64,000 bases of DNA from Favolaschia claudopus (lineage: Eukaryota > Basidiomycota > Agaricomycetes > Agaricales > Mycenaceae). Shown here piece after piece: positions 1 to 12,295 of the stretch. The stretch spans positions 558,001-622,000 of the forward strand of contig JAWWNJ010000006.1 in the NCBI GenBank assembly GCA_037176885.1, read 5' to 3'. The translations under genes and the position numbers were made by a program. Within the stretch, counting starts at the first letter, position 1, and each line of letters opens with the position of its first letter. A model generated the notes under the pieces. The model did not search any database. It was given only the letters and a program-made list of their open reading frames with translations, and had not been told where the DNA came from.

Positions 1-20
1 AACTTCAAACAGAGACATAC

Positions 21-827
21 CGAAAGATCAGTCCAGTTCGGGTTGATACCCCAGTACCCGGGAATCAAGAGGGTGTTGTTTCGTTGAGTAGCTGGAGTCG
101 ACGGAATTCCGTAGAGCTTTTGCAGGCACGGAGGTGTCATAGAAACACTCAAGCCGTCGCACTCAAGTGACGAGGACTCAGAAGGCGACGATGAATCACG
201 TTTGATCAGTCGGTTCTCCAAGTCGCGGCGGCGAGGCTGTGGCTCTGAAGCGGTAGAAAACGAGGTACTCGGATGAATGACCTCGACGTGGCCGACGAGT
301 TCGGAAGGAAGGGATATGGACAAGGTGCGGGTGATTGGTTGCGCCAGAGACCGATGCATGAACGTCTGGAAGCTCGCCCCGAGCAGTTTGTTGGCCGCAG
401 CGACGTTCAGCGTCAGAGACACCCAATCGCCGTTGGCGGAGAGGACGCTGGGTGTCACACCGTTGGCGGACGCCCAGGAATTGAAGGCAGTGACGGTGTC
501 GTCGGATGGCTGCACGAATGCCTTCACCTGCGAATGTTCAAATGAACGTGGTACAAATTCAAGAAGCGCAAAACGAACCTCATCCTTCGACAGCCATTGT
601 CTGAAGTCGGAGGATCCAGGCGTGGAGATCGATTTGAGCTTCGCTTCCAGGCCCGAGAGATTATTCGGAGTCAAAGCGAATTTCAAGGTCAATAACTCGG
701 AGTCGGGAGCCGCGCCTCGGCTAGAAAATCCAGAGGGGGCGGCGCTACGACTCTCGTGCAAAACGAGCGGCGTGCAGGAGACAGCAGATAGCGCTGCCAA
801 GAGATTTACGAAGCTGTAAAGTAGCAT
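21..827 (-). CDS. sedolisin (S53) tripeptidyl-peptidase-like, partial, paralogue 1
   Basis: N-terminal part of a secreted serine-carboxyl peptidase of MEROPS family S53; the catalytic domain lies beyond the left edge. Translation starts at 827 with a hydrophobic signal sequence (MLLYSFVNLLAALSAVSC) followed by the pro-kumamolisin activation domain, with STPGSSDFRQWLSKDE and the segment VKAFVQPSDDTVTAFNSWAS that also occur in the two downstream paralogues. One 52-nt intron (about 540-591, gttcgt...cgcag) splits the prodomain at the same place as in the paralogues. The last exon base is 21; positions 1-20 are the start of the next intron. Such enzymes are secreted as inactive zymogens and work at acidic pH, which fits extracellular protein digestion. 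Confidence is high for the family, lower for tripeptidyl versus endopeptidase activity because the active site is not in the window. Confidence 0.85.
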
Positions 828-1774
828 TGAATGTAGGGTTTGAGCAATATGCCTTCATGAGCTGCAACATATATATCTTGTCCAAAAACCTAACGGAGGT
901 AAGCAAAAATAGCAGCCGAGACTCGGGGAACTTGCGAGGAGCGCATGCATTGACAGCAGAGCAAATCTGTTACAAAACGTGGCCTTGACGCCAGTGAGGG
1001 TCGAGGCGTAACAATGATGCGTCACAGCTTGGACATTATGTCGCAGAGTTGCAGGATTTGCGCTAGCTTGAATGAGAGGTGAGAATGTTTCTATTCAAGA
1101 AAGACTCGAGCCCTACCACTATAAAGTCTTGTATATCACTCCCCGGTGAAGCTTTGAGACGAGGCTGAAGCACCAACGAGTCGCAACTCGCGACTTTCGA
1201 TTATTTCCTCTAGACAACATTGCTCCGCAGACGCAAATCATTCGCGTCGTGATTGTCGATCGGGGGACTGGTTTGAATGCGCGACGCCAATCATCATTGG
1301 CAGTGCATTGCGGAAACTCTGGTTCTTCGGGCGGCGTTTGAATATCATCTGGATATGGAAAGATATTCCGCACCAAGATTATTCGCGTATATGCGAGCCC
1401 ACAGTTGTTGACGTTATATGAGTCGATATGAGTCCAATGGTGTGAATGCACAGAATGAGAATGACCTGAGAGTCGGAGCATCTGAATGCCCGGGGTTAGC
1501 CTCCAGTGGCCCAGTGCACATTGAGGACTGCGAATTCGATTTCTGACAGCTGGAGTTCTGGCATTTGAGCACTAACTAGCCGCCAAGAAATCTTGAGAGC
1601 AATTGCTCCGAAAGTAGAGTTGCTGGAATAACTCGTCATCGTTGCTGGTGAGAAGATACCCGCTTTTGCCCGGTTGGCCGGCTGATCCGTTGATGTGTAA
1701 AGGTTTTTTGGCTACATTTGCTCCGAAGTTTCCCCTTGCCATATTCATTCATTGAGCCGCAAATCTCAGGGGAC
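828..1774. other. intergenic, no supported gene
   Basis: Upstream region of S53 paralogue 1. Short open frames on both strands (for example 1119-1481 minus) have no recognisable domain, signal peptide or splice pattern. No RNA gene or repeat was seen. Confidence 0.4.
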
Positions 1775-1776
1775 TA

Positions 1777-2523
1777 CTATACTTGGACTTAGACATCAAA
1801 ATGAACTATTAGTTCAAAATGCATTCGCTTGAGCTCATTTCTCTTCCGATTCCTTTCGGAAGTAGCGCAAACTATACCGACAGCTCTCCCCTGTATGAAT
1901 ATGAAAAAAAGTTGAGGAAATTCGGGCACGTTTTGAGCGAATTAGAGCCCGAGCATCAAAAGCCACTGATGTGTTGCAAGACTTGCTCTGGATTTAGTTT
2001 TGAGCCAAAGGAATTCACTAAGACATCTCTGGGTGAGTTAACAGTCATATATTAGTCTTCTAGTCAAATTTTCATGCTCAAAATCGCGTGGACGAGTGTA
2101 CCACGAAAGTTTTTGGCTTTTTGTCACAAAAAGTAACGCTTGAGATGGCAGGGATCGGAGTTTGAAAATGTCACGGATATTTTGAAGTACACTGTTTGTA
2201 GCGGTTTCTGCCCATATTTCGCTCAAGAAAATTGCTATGTGTAGCACAGTAGGCCTACTCAATGTGTTTAGGAGCTACCGTAAAATTTCATTGGCTCAAA
2301 ACTAAATCCAGAGCATGTTTTGGTGCGCATCAGTAGGATTTGATGCGCCGGACTGTATCTCGCCCAATACCTGCCAGAATTTCCTCATTATTTTTACATA
2401 GGCGGCAAGCCAAGAGTTGTAGCTTTCATTTGCGCTACTTCCGAAAGGAATCGGAAGAGAAATGAGCTCAAGCGAATGCATTTTGAACTAATAGTTCATT
2501 TTGATGTCTAAGTCCAAGTATAG
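1777..2523. mobile_element. foldback/MITE-like element with long terminal inverted repeats
   Basis: The left end, starting CTATACTTGGACTTAGACAT at 1777, is the reverse complement of the right end finishing at 2523. The match is near perfect for about 95 bp (1777-1871 against 2429-2523) and continues imperfectly to about 250 bp per arm, so the CTCTGGATTTAGTTTTGAGC motif near 1990-2009 is found inverted near 2295-2314. A TA dinucleotide flanks both ends (1775-1776 and 2524-2525), consistent with a TA target-site duplication of Tc1/mariner-type elements. No transposase frame is present inside; the open frames at 1819-2055 and 2038-2262 are parts of the arms and spacer. It is therefore probably non-autonomous. 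Confidence 0.75.
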
Positions 2524-2879
2524 TAATGGGAACCCACTGGGAATCCCATAGAATTCAGCGTCGGCGCGAGAGGAAGATCCGTTGTGCGTCATCGAAACCC
2601 GACAATGCCGATGTCCCAATTTGGGCATCACAACGCCAGAGGCCAGAAAAGGAAGGAGACGTAGGGCACATTTTGCCCATCACAGCAATCGGTTACAGTG
2701 TGAGGTTTCGTTCTTTCTCTCTTCGCTGGAAAAGAGTACCAAAATATTGATGTAGAGTACGGGATTCTGAATCAGACCCCTTCTTTGTGAACTCCATCGA
2801 CAAGCTCGAGAGAGCTCAGCATTGTTAAATATACTACTACGCAGACATATTGGTTATCGAAATTGATCGTTATGCGAGT

Positions 2880-5034
2880 CTAAGATTTAAATGCTGCGTC
2901 GAGGAGTTTGACAAAGATAGGAGATCCAACCCCGGCTATGCGATAAACAATAAGCACCCGAATTGTCAAAGAAGAGGTGCCACATACTGAGCGGATCCCA
3001 TCCCTTCGTCGCATCGAACGCAACCTACAAGGTAAAAAAGATTCAAGAACCAGCTCAAAGGATCGAGAGCAATGACTCACCGACTCGACAGGACATTCGT
3101 ACCCAGAATTGTGCCCCACGGTAATATCCGTGAAGGCATCCGCATTGGCGTAAATCCACGGATTGAGGAAACCAAGGACAGGTTTTCCAGCTGCCTTGAG
3201 TCTATCGTTGATCGTCGCAATTACCGACGCAAAAATTGGGGAAGATAAACTAGTCCCCCCAATTGCCATCGATCGACCTCGAAAAATGTAAGCGAGGTTC
3301 CCTCCCTGTACCGCCACGTCGGGGTAAGCGCGCCCGGATCTGTTGAACTTGCCGGGGAAGTCGTCGGGGAGGGTCTTCAAGAAATTCTCAGCAGCCTCCT
3401 CTTGGTACCAAGGACGGGGGAAGAGAGCAGAAAACCCTCCGCCGGTCAGGTTGGTTGAGACTTCAGGGTGAACGCCTTGTGTGGCGCCGACGGCGGTGAC
3501 CCATGGGCAAGAAGCGGGGAAGATGGCGAGGAAATCGTTGTTTTCGCAGAAGCCGGGGATGCTGCGGTAGTCGTGCGTACCGCGCACGCCGCCCTGCGAA
3601 TGAGTTCAATCGAAGAGGTTCAAAGAAGAATCGAATACCCGGTGGACGTACATCTCCGGAGGCAAATAACACGGAAACTCCCCTCGCGCTGAGTGCCATA
3701 TAACTGTCACAGAGCCTCCTATAGCGCGCAGTCAGAGCCAGCAAAACCGAAGCGAATATAATACATCACCTGGTCATAGATTCGCCGAAATCTGTTTCCG
3801 TGGGCGCATATGAAGTAGTAACGACCGACGGCGGATTCTCGAGTCCCTCAAGGTACAAGCTGGTCTCAAGGAACGCCGTTGCAACGCCCTCCACCTCCGT
3901 TGACGGTGTTTCGACAGACAGGAATTGAACGGGAACACCCGTTACAAGACCTGTGTGATTGGAAGAATCAGTTTCGTTGCGACAGCGAGCGTTGAACGAA
4001 AAAAAAACTCACCAAGAGTGTATTGAATATCAAGATTAGCTTCCAGCTGAAGAATTCCTGCTTCCGATGGTGGCATCTGAACCCCGTCGTGGCCAATTGG
4101 AATCAAGTCGTAGGTTGTGGTGGACGGGATATCCGATCTGTAGTCTTCGAGGAACGTCTATGAACATACCTGCATCAGAACACGAAAAGAAGTAGCACAA
4201 GAATTAAGTCAAGAAAGACATACCGAAAGATCAGTCCGATTAGGTGAAGTACTCCAGTATCCAGTGACCATGACCGAGTTGTTCTGCTGAGCGGCCGGAG
4301 TCGATGGCATCCCATATAGCTTCTGCAGACAGGCGGGGGTCATTGGAATCTCTATTCCATCGCAACCTTTCCCCGCCTCCGCATCGCGTTGAACGGTTAG
4401 TTGTTTCTCTATGTTCCGGCGAGATGGAGGATATATTGGGTCTGACGCAAAAGTCGAGGTCGAAAAAGAAGTGCTGGGATGAATGACCTTGACATGGCCA
4501 ACGAGCTCAGAGGGGAGTGATATCGACAAAGTGCGGGTGATCGGCTGGGTGAGGGCCTGATGAGTGAATGTCTCGAAGCGAGCACCGAATAGCTTGTTGG
4601 CCGTCGCTACGCTGAGCGTCAGAGACACCCAGTCGGCATTGGGAGAAAGCACAGTAGGAGTCAAATCGTTGGCGGACGCCCAGGATTTGAACGCGCTGAC
4701 GGTTTCGTTAGACGGCTGCACGAAAGCTTTGACCTGAAAAGGTTTTAATAGGCGTTGCACAACATCTAAAAAGTGTGTGACAAACCTCGTCCTTCGAGAG
4801 CCATTGTCTGAACTCGGAACTTCCAGGCGTGGAGATGGAGGCAAGCTTTTGCTCGAGGCCAGGAATATTCTTGGGAGTCAATGCGAATTTCAACGTCAAC
4901 ATATGGGAGTCGGAGGCTGCGCCGAGGCTTGTGAACCCAGAAGGTGCTGCGCGTCGACTTTCATGGACCGCGAGTCGAGTGCATGAGACAACCGATAGAA
5001 GGGCTAGAATATTTGCAAAGGCTGGGAGGAGCAT
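2880..5034 (-). CDS. sedolisin (S53) tripeptidyl-peptidase-like, paralogue 2
   Basis: Complete secreted serine-carboxyl peptidase. A signal peptide (MLLPAFANILALLSVVSC) is followed by the pro-kumamolisin domain and then the subtilisin-fold catalytic domain. The catalytic Glu and Asp are in EANLDIQY (E-x3-D), the oxyanion Asp is in LFASGD, the nucleophile Ser is in GGTSLSSP, and the C-terminal calcium site is AFTDITVGHNSGYECP. The gene has about seven introns. The last one, roughly 2938-2986, must be removed to recover the usual end GWDPL-TGVGSPIFVKLLDAAF; without it the frame runs into an unrelated tail. The start at 5034 is chosen because it gives the signal peptide. It lies between paralogues 1 and 3 in the same orientation, so the three arose by tandem duplication. 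The enzyme should release peptides from the N-termini of extracellular proteins at low pH. Confidence 0.9.
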
Positions 5035-6196
5035 TGTAAGAAAGTTTCGTGAAATTCACCGCGGCACCAGGTCAAGTTAAATGAGTGCCGGTGAGGTTCG
5101 GAATGTAGATCGGCGAACACTGAGATTTAGCGCCAAGGATTCGCGTCGCCAGTAGAGAGAAACAAGAAACCGTCGGTGTACGCTTGCAGTGGCGAGTGAA
5201 TTCCCAAAAAGGGTCCCATGTTCAAGAAAAAATTGGTGCTGTCGAGGGGATCCGTGGCAACTAAAGTGGCAATCTCGTTTACTGACACAGCCAACGCTTA
5301 GACTCGAGGACGCCGCACCTTGGCCGTACCGGGAGAAGAGTGCAGTGGGCGTTCCGTTTGCCCGACTGAGCAACATACTCTACGTTATCCGTTCAGAAAA
5401 AACCGCGAATCATTGACTCACAAGCTGTAATGCACGGCTGTCCTAGCCTCGGGTAGCACGACTTGGTGTGTGATTGGAAGAATCTACAATAATCCTGTGA
5501 AGGTTGAACGAAAGCTGTATGAAAGATGTCATAGATCCTGTTTAAATCTTGTTTGGCGGGCCGATGCACATTGAGGATTACAGTGAATGTAATACGAACG
5601 AAGCATGTAAGATAATTGAGATAATCTGGGGCAACTGAATGCCAGACTCCGGTGCGAGTCTGTGCGACCAATTCTGCTCTTGATTTTCCGGAATTTTTTC
5701 TCCTGAAAGTGCCACGGAACGAAAACAAAAGACGGGGACGATTTGTTGCAAATGCTGAATTCGAGTACACCCAGAAACGCTGTCGCCCCTAGCTTTTTTC
5801 GTCAAGAATTGTCCGCACAGACTGCACAGTGCTGTTCCTTGCTGTCCGCGTCCTGCCAGCAATGGTGGGCAGAAGTGACACTGACTGGCTTGGTGACTGA
5901 CGGAAACCGGAACAGCCGGGTCAGCAATTGATGCCGTATTCCGAACTGTTCCTTGACTCTTGGCGTTCTTCACAAGCGTTGTTTTCAACATTTTTGGCGA
6001 ATTTTGGAACGAGGCAATATATTTCAAGACGAACAGAAAAAAAGACTGACAGTAACTACTTACATTCCAGATGAGACTCCACGGATTTGTCCTCGTGAAA
6101 ATCCTAATTGTATGTACTTACGTGCTCGAGCCTCGAGGGCACGATTCAGAGAATTCGAGACTCAAATTGCTCGGATTATTACATGAGTGCATGAAT
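5035..6196. other. intergenic spacer between S53 paralogues 2 and 3
   Basis: Holds the promoter of paralogue 2 and the 3' region of paralogue 3. Minus-strand frames at 5393-5770 and 5578-6027 were read and show no domain, signal sequence or repeat of the neighbouring genes, so I see nothing here that I would call a gene. Confidence 0.4.
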
Positions 6197-8412
6197 CTAA
6201 CAATCGAAAGCAGCCGCAAGGAGCTTGTCAAACACGGGAGTTCCAATGCCCGCTACGGGAAAAGAATGGGATCAGCTCGAAAGTATATCTGGATGGATAA
6301 TAATGGAATGCAACATACTAAGCGGATCCCATCCTTTCGACGCGTCGAATGCAACCTAAAGAGAAAAAACAAACCATTCAGAGATTCACATAAATTTCAG
6401 AATCAAAGACGAATAACCCACCGACTCTGTAGGACATTCATACCCTGAATTATGTCCCTCGGTAATATCCGTAAAGGCATCCGCGTTGGCGTAAATCCAC
6501 GGGTTGAGGAAACCCAGAACAGGCCTCCCTGCAGCGATGAGCCTATCGTTAATCAACGATATTATCGAAGCAAATATGGGACCCGAAAAGCTCGTTCCCC
6601 CGCTCTGCATCGTCAGCTCCCGGAATATAAAATTAAGGTTCCCTGCTTGAACCGAGACATCGGGGTACGCGCGCCCAGACTTATTGAAATTTCCAGGGAA
6701 GTCGTCCGGAAGAGTCGTCAAGAAGTTTTCAGCGGCGTCAGTCTGATACCAGGGCCGAGGGAAGAGGTTGGAGAAGCCCCCACCGGTGAGGTTGGTGGCG
6801 ACTTCGGGGTGGATGCCTTCCGTGCCGCCGACGGCAGTGACCCAGGGACAGGAGGCCGGGAATACTACGAGGAAATCGTTGTTCTCGCACAGACCGGGGA
6901 TGCTGCTGTTGTCGTGACCGCCGCGCACGCCGCCCTGTGAACATGAACGCGGAGAAGGATTTTAATCAGGTTCAGAAATTAATTGCTTGCAAGAAACGAA
7001 CGTACATCCCCTGACCCGAACAGCAAGGAAATCCCTCGCGCACCGAGAGCGAGATAGCTGTTGCAAATTTTCCTAGTAAAGGTGTGAATATCAAGTCGCT
7101 AAGTCAGGCGAACTTTGGACGCTTATTACCTAGTCATGGATTCACCGAAATCGGTTTCCGTCGGCGCATATGAAGTCGTCACAACCAACGGAGGATCTTC
7201 GAGCCCGTCAAGGTACATGCTGGTTTCAACAAATGCCGTCGCGAAAGCATCGTTATCTAATGACGGTGTATTAACAGACAGAAATTGTACGGGGACGCCC
7301 GTTGCGAGTCCTGATTACCGTAATTCAAAAAGAATTAGTATTTAGCATCAGATAGATGATCAAAAAATTAGGTAGCGAATAAACGCACCGAGAGCGTATT
7401 GAACATCGAGATTCGCTTCCAATTGCAGAAGCGCTGCATTCTCTGGGGGAACTTCAGCCTCCTCTTCGGCACCGATTTCAATCAAATCATAGGTTGTGTT
7501 CGATGGTATGTCGGGTCTATAATCTTGAAGGAATGTCTAAACAAAGTCGTTGAGAACAAGGCGAGCACGAATCATACGGGAAAACGAAAACATACCGAAA
7601 GATCACTCCGATTGGGAGAAGTCCAGTACCCGGTGACCATGATCGAGTTGTTTGCCTGAGTGGCGGGAGTTGACGGAACCCCATATAATTTCTGCAGGCA
7701 CGCGGGCGTCATGGGAATCTCCACGCCATCGCACTCCTCGTCCTTCTCTGCGCGTTTAGCCGGGAGTCGTTTCTCGAGGTTGCGGCGCGATGAAGGAAAC
7801 ATCAGGTGCGATGTAGGACTATCGGAGGTAGAAAACGAAGTGCTCGGATGGATGACTTCGACGTGGCCAACCAGTTCGGAGGGGAGAGATACCGACAGAG
7901 TGCGGGTGATGGGTTGCGCGAGGCTCCGATGCTGGAACTTTTGAAAGCTCGCGCCGAATAGCTTGTTAGCGGTGGCGACGGTGAGCGTCAAAGACACCCA
8001 GTCGCCGTGGGGGGAAAGGACGCTGGGTGTCACACCGTTAGCGGACGCCCAGGAATTGAAAGCTGCGACGGTGTCGTCGGACGGCTGCACGAACGCCTTG
8101 ACCTGTCAATGGGAGCATGAGTAGGGTTCACACAAAGTTTACCAACGCGGGACGCACCTCCTCCTTCGAAAGCCATTCTCTGAAGTCTGGATTGCCCGGG
8201 GTGGAGATCGAGACAAGCCTTTGCTCCAGGCCAGAAATGTTTTTCGGAGTCAAAGCAAATCTCAGTGTCAACACGTCGGAGTCGGGAGCTGCCCCCAAGC
8301 TAGCGAAACCGAGAGGTGCAGCACTCCGACGTTCATGAACCGTGAGTTGTGGAAGGCCTGAGGCGGTAGTGATTAGAAGTGCTAGAATATATGCGAGGGT
8401 TGGGAAGAACAT
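6197..8412 (-). CDS. sedolisin (S53) tripeptidyl-peptidase-like, paralogue 3
   Basis: Complete third member of the tandem S53 array. The N-terminus is a signal peptide (MFFPTLAYILALLITTASG), followed by the activation domain (VKAFVQPSDDTVAAFNSWAS). The catalytic Glu/Asp pair is in LEANLDVQYALG, the nucleophile Ser is in SGGTSFSGP, and the calcium-binding end is AFTDITEGHNSGYECP. The C-terminus becomes standard (GWDPL-TGIGTPVFDKLLAAAF) after removing an intron at about 6239-6316, a position shared with paralogue 2. All splice sites read as GT-AG and no frame break was seen. Protein similarity to paralogue 2 is high throughout, with most change in the linker between prodomain and catalytic domain, as expected where the prodomain is cut away. 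Likely secreted, acid-active and involved in nitrogen acquisition. Confidence 0.9.
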
Positions 8413-9618
8413 TGTAGGGAAGTTTGAGAGATTGAGCGGCGCCTAGAGTCGAGTTACCTAAATAAGTGGTTTGAAGCCAAGATTCGCGATGTCCGTAAGA
8501 ATTACTAAGAAAAAAGGAATACCGACGGCGTAGTAGGTTTGCAACCGTGTGTGAGTCACGACTCCCTGGTTTAAGAAAAGTAAATGCCATTGGTACTGCG
8601 GCCGCCGAAAAATTCGAAATTACTAAGATTGTGCTGAGTATTTCGTTGATTTTGAGGCACAGACCTCTGGACTAAAAGTGCTATAAGTTGACTTGAAATT
8701 CCAGCACTAATTGGAAAGCCTGACCTCCGGTCGTAACGAGTTATCGAGTGGGAAGTCAGTGCAAGAGACTAGACCTCCGGAATATACCCTCGGTTCCGTT
8801 CAGGCCGATCTGCGTAGACTATGCGAATCATTGACTCGGATGAGGTATGACGCAGCAGTGACGCGGTCCACAATTCGAGGAGCACCGACAGTGGCAGGCT
8901 CAGCTTGAGTATACTGTATGCGGAACTTGTGCGGAACTGCAGTTTTCTACCGACTTCCAGCCAAATTCGTAGCCAGAGCGAATACAAAGAGCGGCGAAGA
9001 TGTTGAGGCTAGTAATTGAGCCAAACGGTCCAAACGCGAACGGTAGACGTCTTTCTTCGAGATTTGCGCGCGCGGAAGAGACTGGCTCTTGGCAACCCCA
9101 ATAGACGGATCAAAGACGGACTACCTGGACAAGCATCTCGCAGATCTGATTCTCGCTCTCACACAGTTGACGATCCTTCCAGTATCCTTCCTCGAATCAA
9201 CCTAAGTATGTTCTAAGCCTTTTCAACTTAAGTGAATTTGTTTCGATCTACCCTGCATCTTCTGTAATTAAGCGCTGAGTCAAACCAAGCCCGAACGAGA
9301 TTCCTGGGATTAATTCCGGGACTCAGATCGACACGAAAACACTGTGATTTGCCCGACTCGAATTCAAGCTGAGACTCAGCCTTTCGGGGTAAGGAATGTT
9401 CAAACGTGATCGTTCGATTTCGTCAAGCAGTTGAGCAGTGGATCCATTTCGAACCCGCCGACCGAGAGACGGACCTGACATATTTGATTTGAGAAAGCGG
9501 TAACTTGGAATCTAAACTGTAGAGACCGGATCGTGTTCAAAGTCTAGCTACTGACGCTCCTCGCGACTAAAACACTCCATCAACATTCATGTCAACAAAA
9601 AGAATTCGGGATCAAGCC
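8413..9618. other. intergenic, no supported gene
   Basis: Contains the promoter of S53 paralogue 3 and the region beyond the 3' end of coiled-coil gene A. Only short frames without recognisable features are present. Confidence 0.4.
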
Positions 9619-11441
9619 TCACAGTCGTGCTACCTCTTCCTCCAAGGTCATAATCTTCTTCTGCTGATCGGCCGCTTGCGCCTTGGCTGCGTTCTCACCT
9701 GCGATACAATGTAATAAATACAATCAGCGAACCAGAATCATCGTAGTAACACGATTGCAGATACGCACTACGATCAAGCTCCGCCAACAACACCTTTGCG
9801 GTGCCACGCAAGCCGTCAATGGTGGACTCGGCGGCTTGGAGTTTGGCGGCCCATGCTTCGCGTTCTGTGTGAATGAATATGAATCAAGATTGTGAGTTCA
9901 AACAAAAGAAAAAGAAAATACCTCGGTCGAAGTTCCCGGAGGCTGGAAAAGATGGAATAGACTCTGTTTTGAATATAAGACGATCACAGCAGTGATAAGA
10001 ATTACGCACGCAATGCCTGGGGCGCGTCAGCGAGACCGTCCCTGGCTGTGACTTGCTGCTGCTTTTCAAGCGCCGCCTTCATAGCCTCGTTCTCCTGCGC
10101 CAACGCCGCCTTTTCCAACTCTACTCGCGCAATATCCGCAGTCTTCTCATCAACCAACTCCGCTGCGTTATCGTATTTTATGAAGAGATCCTCGTGCCTC
10201 TTCAGCAGTTCCTTGTTCTCCGTATTCATACGTCGATTTGCTGCCGCCCGCTCCTCCAACAATTTCTTCAAGCCCTCATTCTTTCTCGCAGTGTCCTCGT
10301 TTGTCGATGCGAGGGAGACGTGCTCTGCGTCTACATTAGCTAACCTCGCTATTTTTTCGTTGAGCGACGCGGTAAGCTGCGTTCGAGCAACTTTGAGGTC
10401 ATTATTTTCCTGCCTCAAATCATTGATGGTCCTCGATAAAGCGGCTTTGTCCAGCTGAAGGCGGGAGGCAGCCTCCGAATGTTGAGCCAAGTGGGACTTG
10501 AGAGTCGCGTTCGCATCCTCTAAACGAGCTACAGTCCCCTTCTCGGTCCGCAACGAGCTATGAAGCGCCGCGAGCTGGGTGCCATGCGCATGTCTCTCTT
10601 TGTCAAGCGACGCGATCAACTCACGCACCACTCCATGTTCCGCCTGCGTTTTAGTCGGTTTGACGGCCTTTGCAACTAAATCAAGGTACTCCTGGTTCTG
10701 CTTCTCGGTCGCTTTGATCGTGTGTTCTACAACCCACTTCGTATAGGCAAGATCGTTGATCACGCCTGGATTGGGGGCCAGGCAGTAACGAGTCACAGCG
10801 TCAAGAGGGGCCCAGGTAAAGCCGTTGATAGTCCAAAGATATCGGTCAGGGAAATGAGGATGTTTGAGGAGCGCATCTACGTTCGGCATGCCTGAAACGG
10901 CATTCCAGCGCTTCCAGACGCCCTCCTGGGCCAAGTTCTCCTTGCTGTCAAGATATGCGTAGAGTATGCTTGCATCAGATGCAATGTAGAGGTCACCGAG
11001 GGACGCGCCAACATCGTTGGGAGGAGGGTCAGGACCGGAAAAGCAGTAGAAAGGGATTTGGTGCTTGGTTTGCACGAGTGTTCCCAGATCAGTTTGGAAA
11101 GGGAGATAAGGGTAGTCCTCTGGCAGTTTGTCGACAAGAAAAAGATGGGTGAGACAGGTGATTCCAGGTCGTTCGGGGGTAGGAAAACTGCAAGGATGAG
11201 GTGTGGACGTCGGCTTCTCCGAGCTTCTATCTACGGCTTTATCCACACCGCGATGGCGTTTCTGTTGTCCTGAAGATTGACTGACTGAAGGAGAGTCTCC
11301 GCTTCGGCGACGTTTCCTGGTGCGAATATAGTCAAAGGGCAGAAAAGAAATCAGGTTAATTCACTTTGACGCAGAACCCGGTGTACTCGTGCCGGCTTTA
11401 GAACGGGTGGCACTGGCAGGGCCTGCTACCAGCTGGCTCAT
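9619..11441 (-). CDS. lineage-specific coiled-coil protein A (GDLY/HPHFPDRYLW family)
   Basis: Not a family I can name. The start at 11441 opens a short first exon (11365-11441) joined over a 48-nt intron to a basic, nuclear-signal-like stretch (KKRRRSG). Next comes a globular domain of about 140 residues with LFLVDKLPEDYPYLPF, HQIPFYCFSGPDPPP, SLGDLYIA, ILYAYL, VWKRW and HPHFPDRYLWTINGF. The remaining half is a long heptad-rich coiled coil. Three small 3' exons encode an end related to protein D (KLQAAESTIDGLRGTAKVLL, then LAELDR), and the stop is at 9619. Intron positions and phases in this tail match gene D. Gene B lies upstream in the same orientation. The basic segment and coiled coil suggest a nuclear, oligomeric protein; that is inference. 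No frame break was found. Confidence 0.8.
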
Positions 11442-11927
11442 AGCAAACAGACAGCCAGAAGTCGGGCGAAGGCAACGAGATGGTGGATGAATGTCCTACA
11501 GACTCCTACCGACGCCGTAGTGTGACTGCCGGCGTGCGAATCAAATCAGAAAATGATGCCATCGTTGTCGTCTTCCGAGTCGCCCAGCTGAGAACTCTCT
11601 CCCTCACAGTCAACCTCAGGCGGGTCAACCCAGAGTCTCAAAGACCGTTTGCAATCGACTCCTCAATATTCGATGCATTCAGAATTCGGCGATACATCAT
11701 GTGAACCGCTAAGACTGGGACGAAGAAACCCGAAGCGTAGTGACTGTAACTGTCTTCGCGAAACATACAATATCATCCATACTTTGTTATAAACACTACC
11801 TGGTGAGTGGATTTTCGAGCCAACAAGAGAAGCCCTGACTTACCTTCAATCCCTCAAGAATTCGCGCTTGCATTTGTCAAATTTCCAATGTCTTTCTTCA
11901 AGAAAGTCGGGGTTCTGAGCTGAAGGA

Positions 11928-12180
11928 CACGAGTGAGTAAGTATGCACCCAGCTCACCACGATCTTTTCCAAGTAAAGCCACAGCAATGTTGATTCCCAA
12001 CAAAAGTAGCAGGTTCAAGGTTAACGAAGACAAAAAAACGGCGTTCTGCGGGCATGAGTGAGTATGCATTGAATGAGAATCTAGGAGCAAATACCCAGCT
12101 CACCACGATCCCTCAAGAAGCGCTATCACAGCAATGGTTATTCCCAACAAAAGTGCACGCTCAAGGTCAAGAAACACAAG
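11928..12180. repeat. imperfect direct duplication upstream of gene A
   Basis: Two copies of a block of about 105-125 bp, beginning GAGTGAGTA near 11931 and GAGTGAGTATG near 12056. Both contain CCCAGCTCACCACGATC, then CACAGCAATG and TTCCCAACAAAAGT, with diverged sequence between. The copies sit between the start of gene A and the end of gene B. In the minus direction both contain hydrophobic-looking codon strings, but no splice context links them to either gene. Confidence 0.6.
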
Positions 12181-12295
12181 AATCGAATCTTCTGCAGCTC
12201 GCCGTTCGTTTCGAGGCATGACAGTGAGCCTTCCAATGACCAAGCTCTCAGACCTTCTCTAACCCGCGCGCCAGTTCATTCTCTGGTCTCTCCTC

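Noticed and set aside
1119..1481. 120-codon minus-strand gene
   Set aside because: No recognisable domain, start context or splice sites; typical of chance frames in this composition.
1819..2262. Coding genes inside the foldback element
   Set aside because: The open frames are produced by the inverted arms and the spacer; no domain is seen.
9400..9480. tRNA-like segment
   Set aside because: A TTCGAAC-like word is present, but A-box, stem pairing and anticodon arm could not be fitted.
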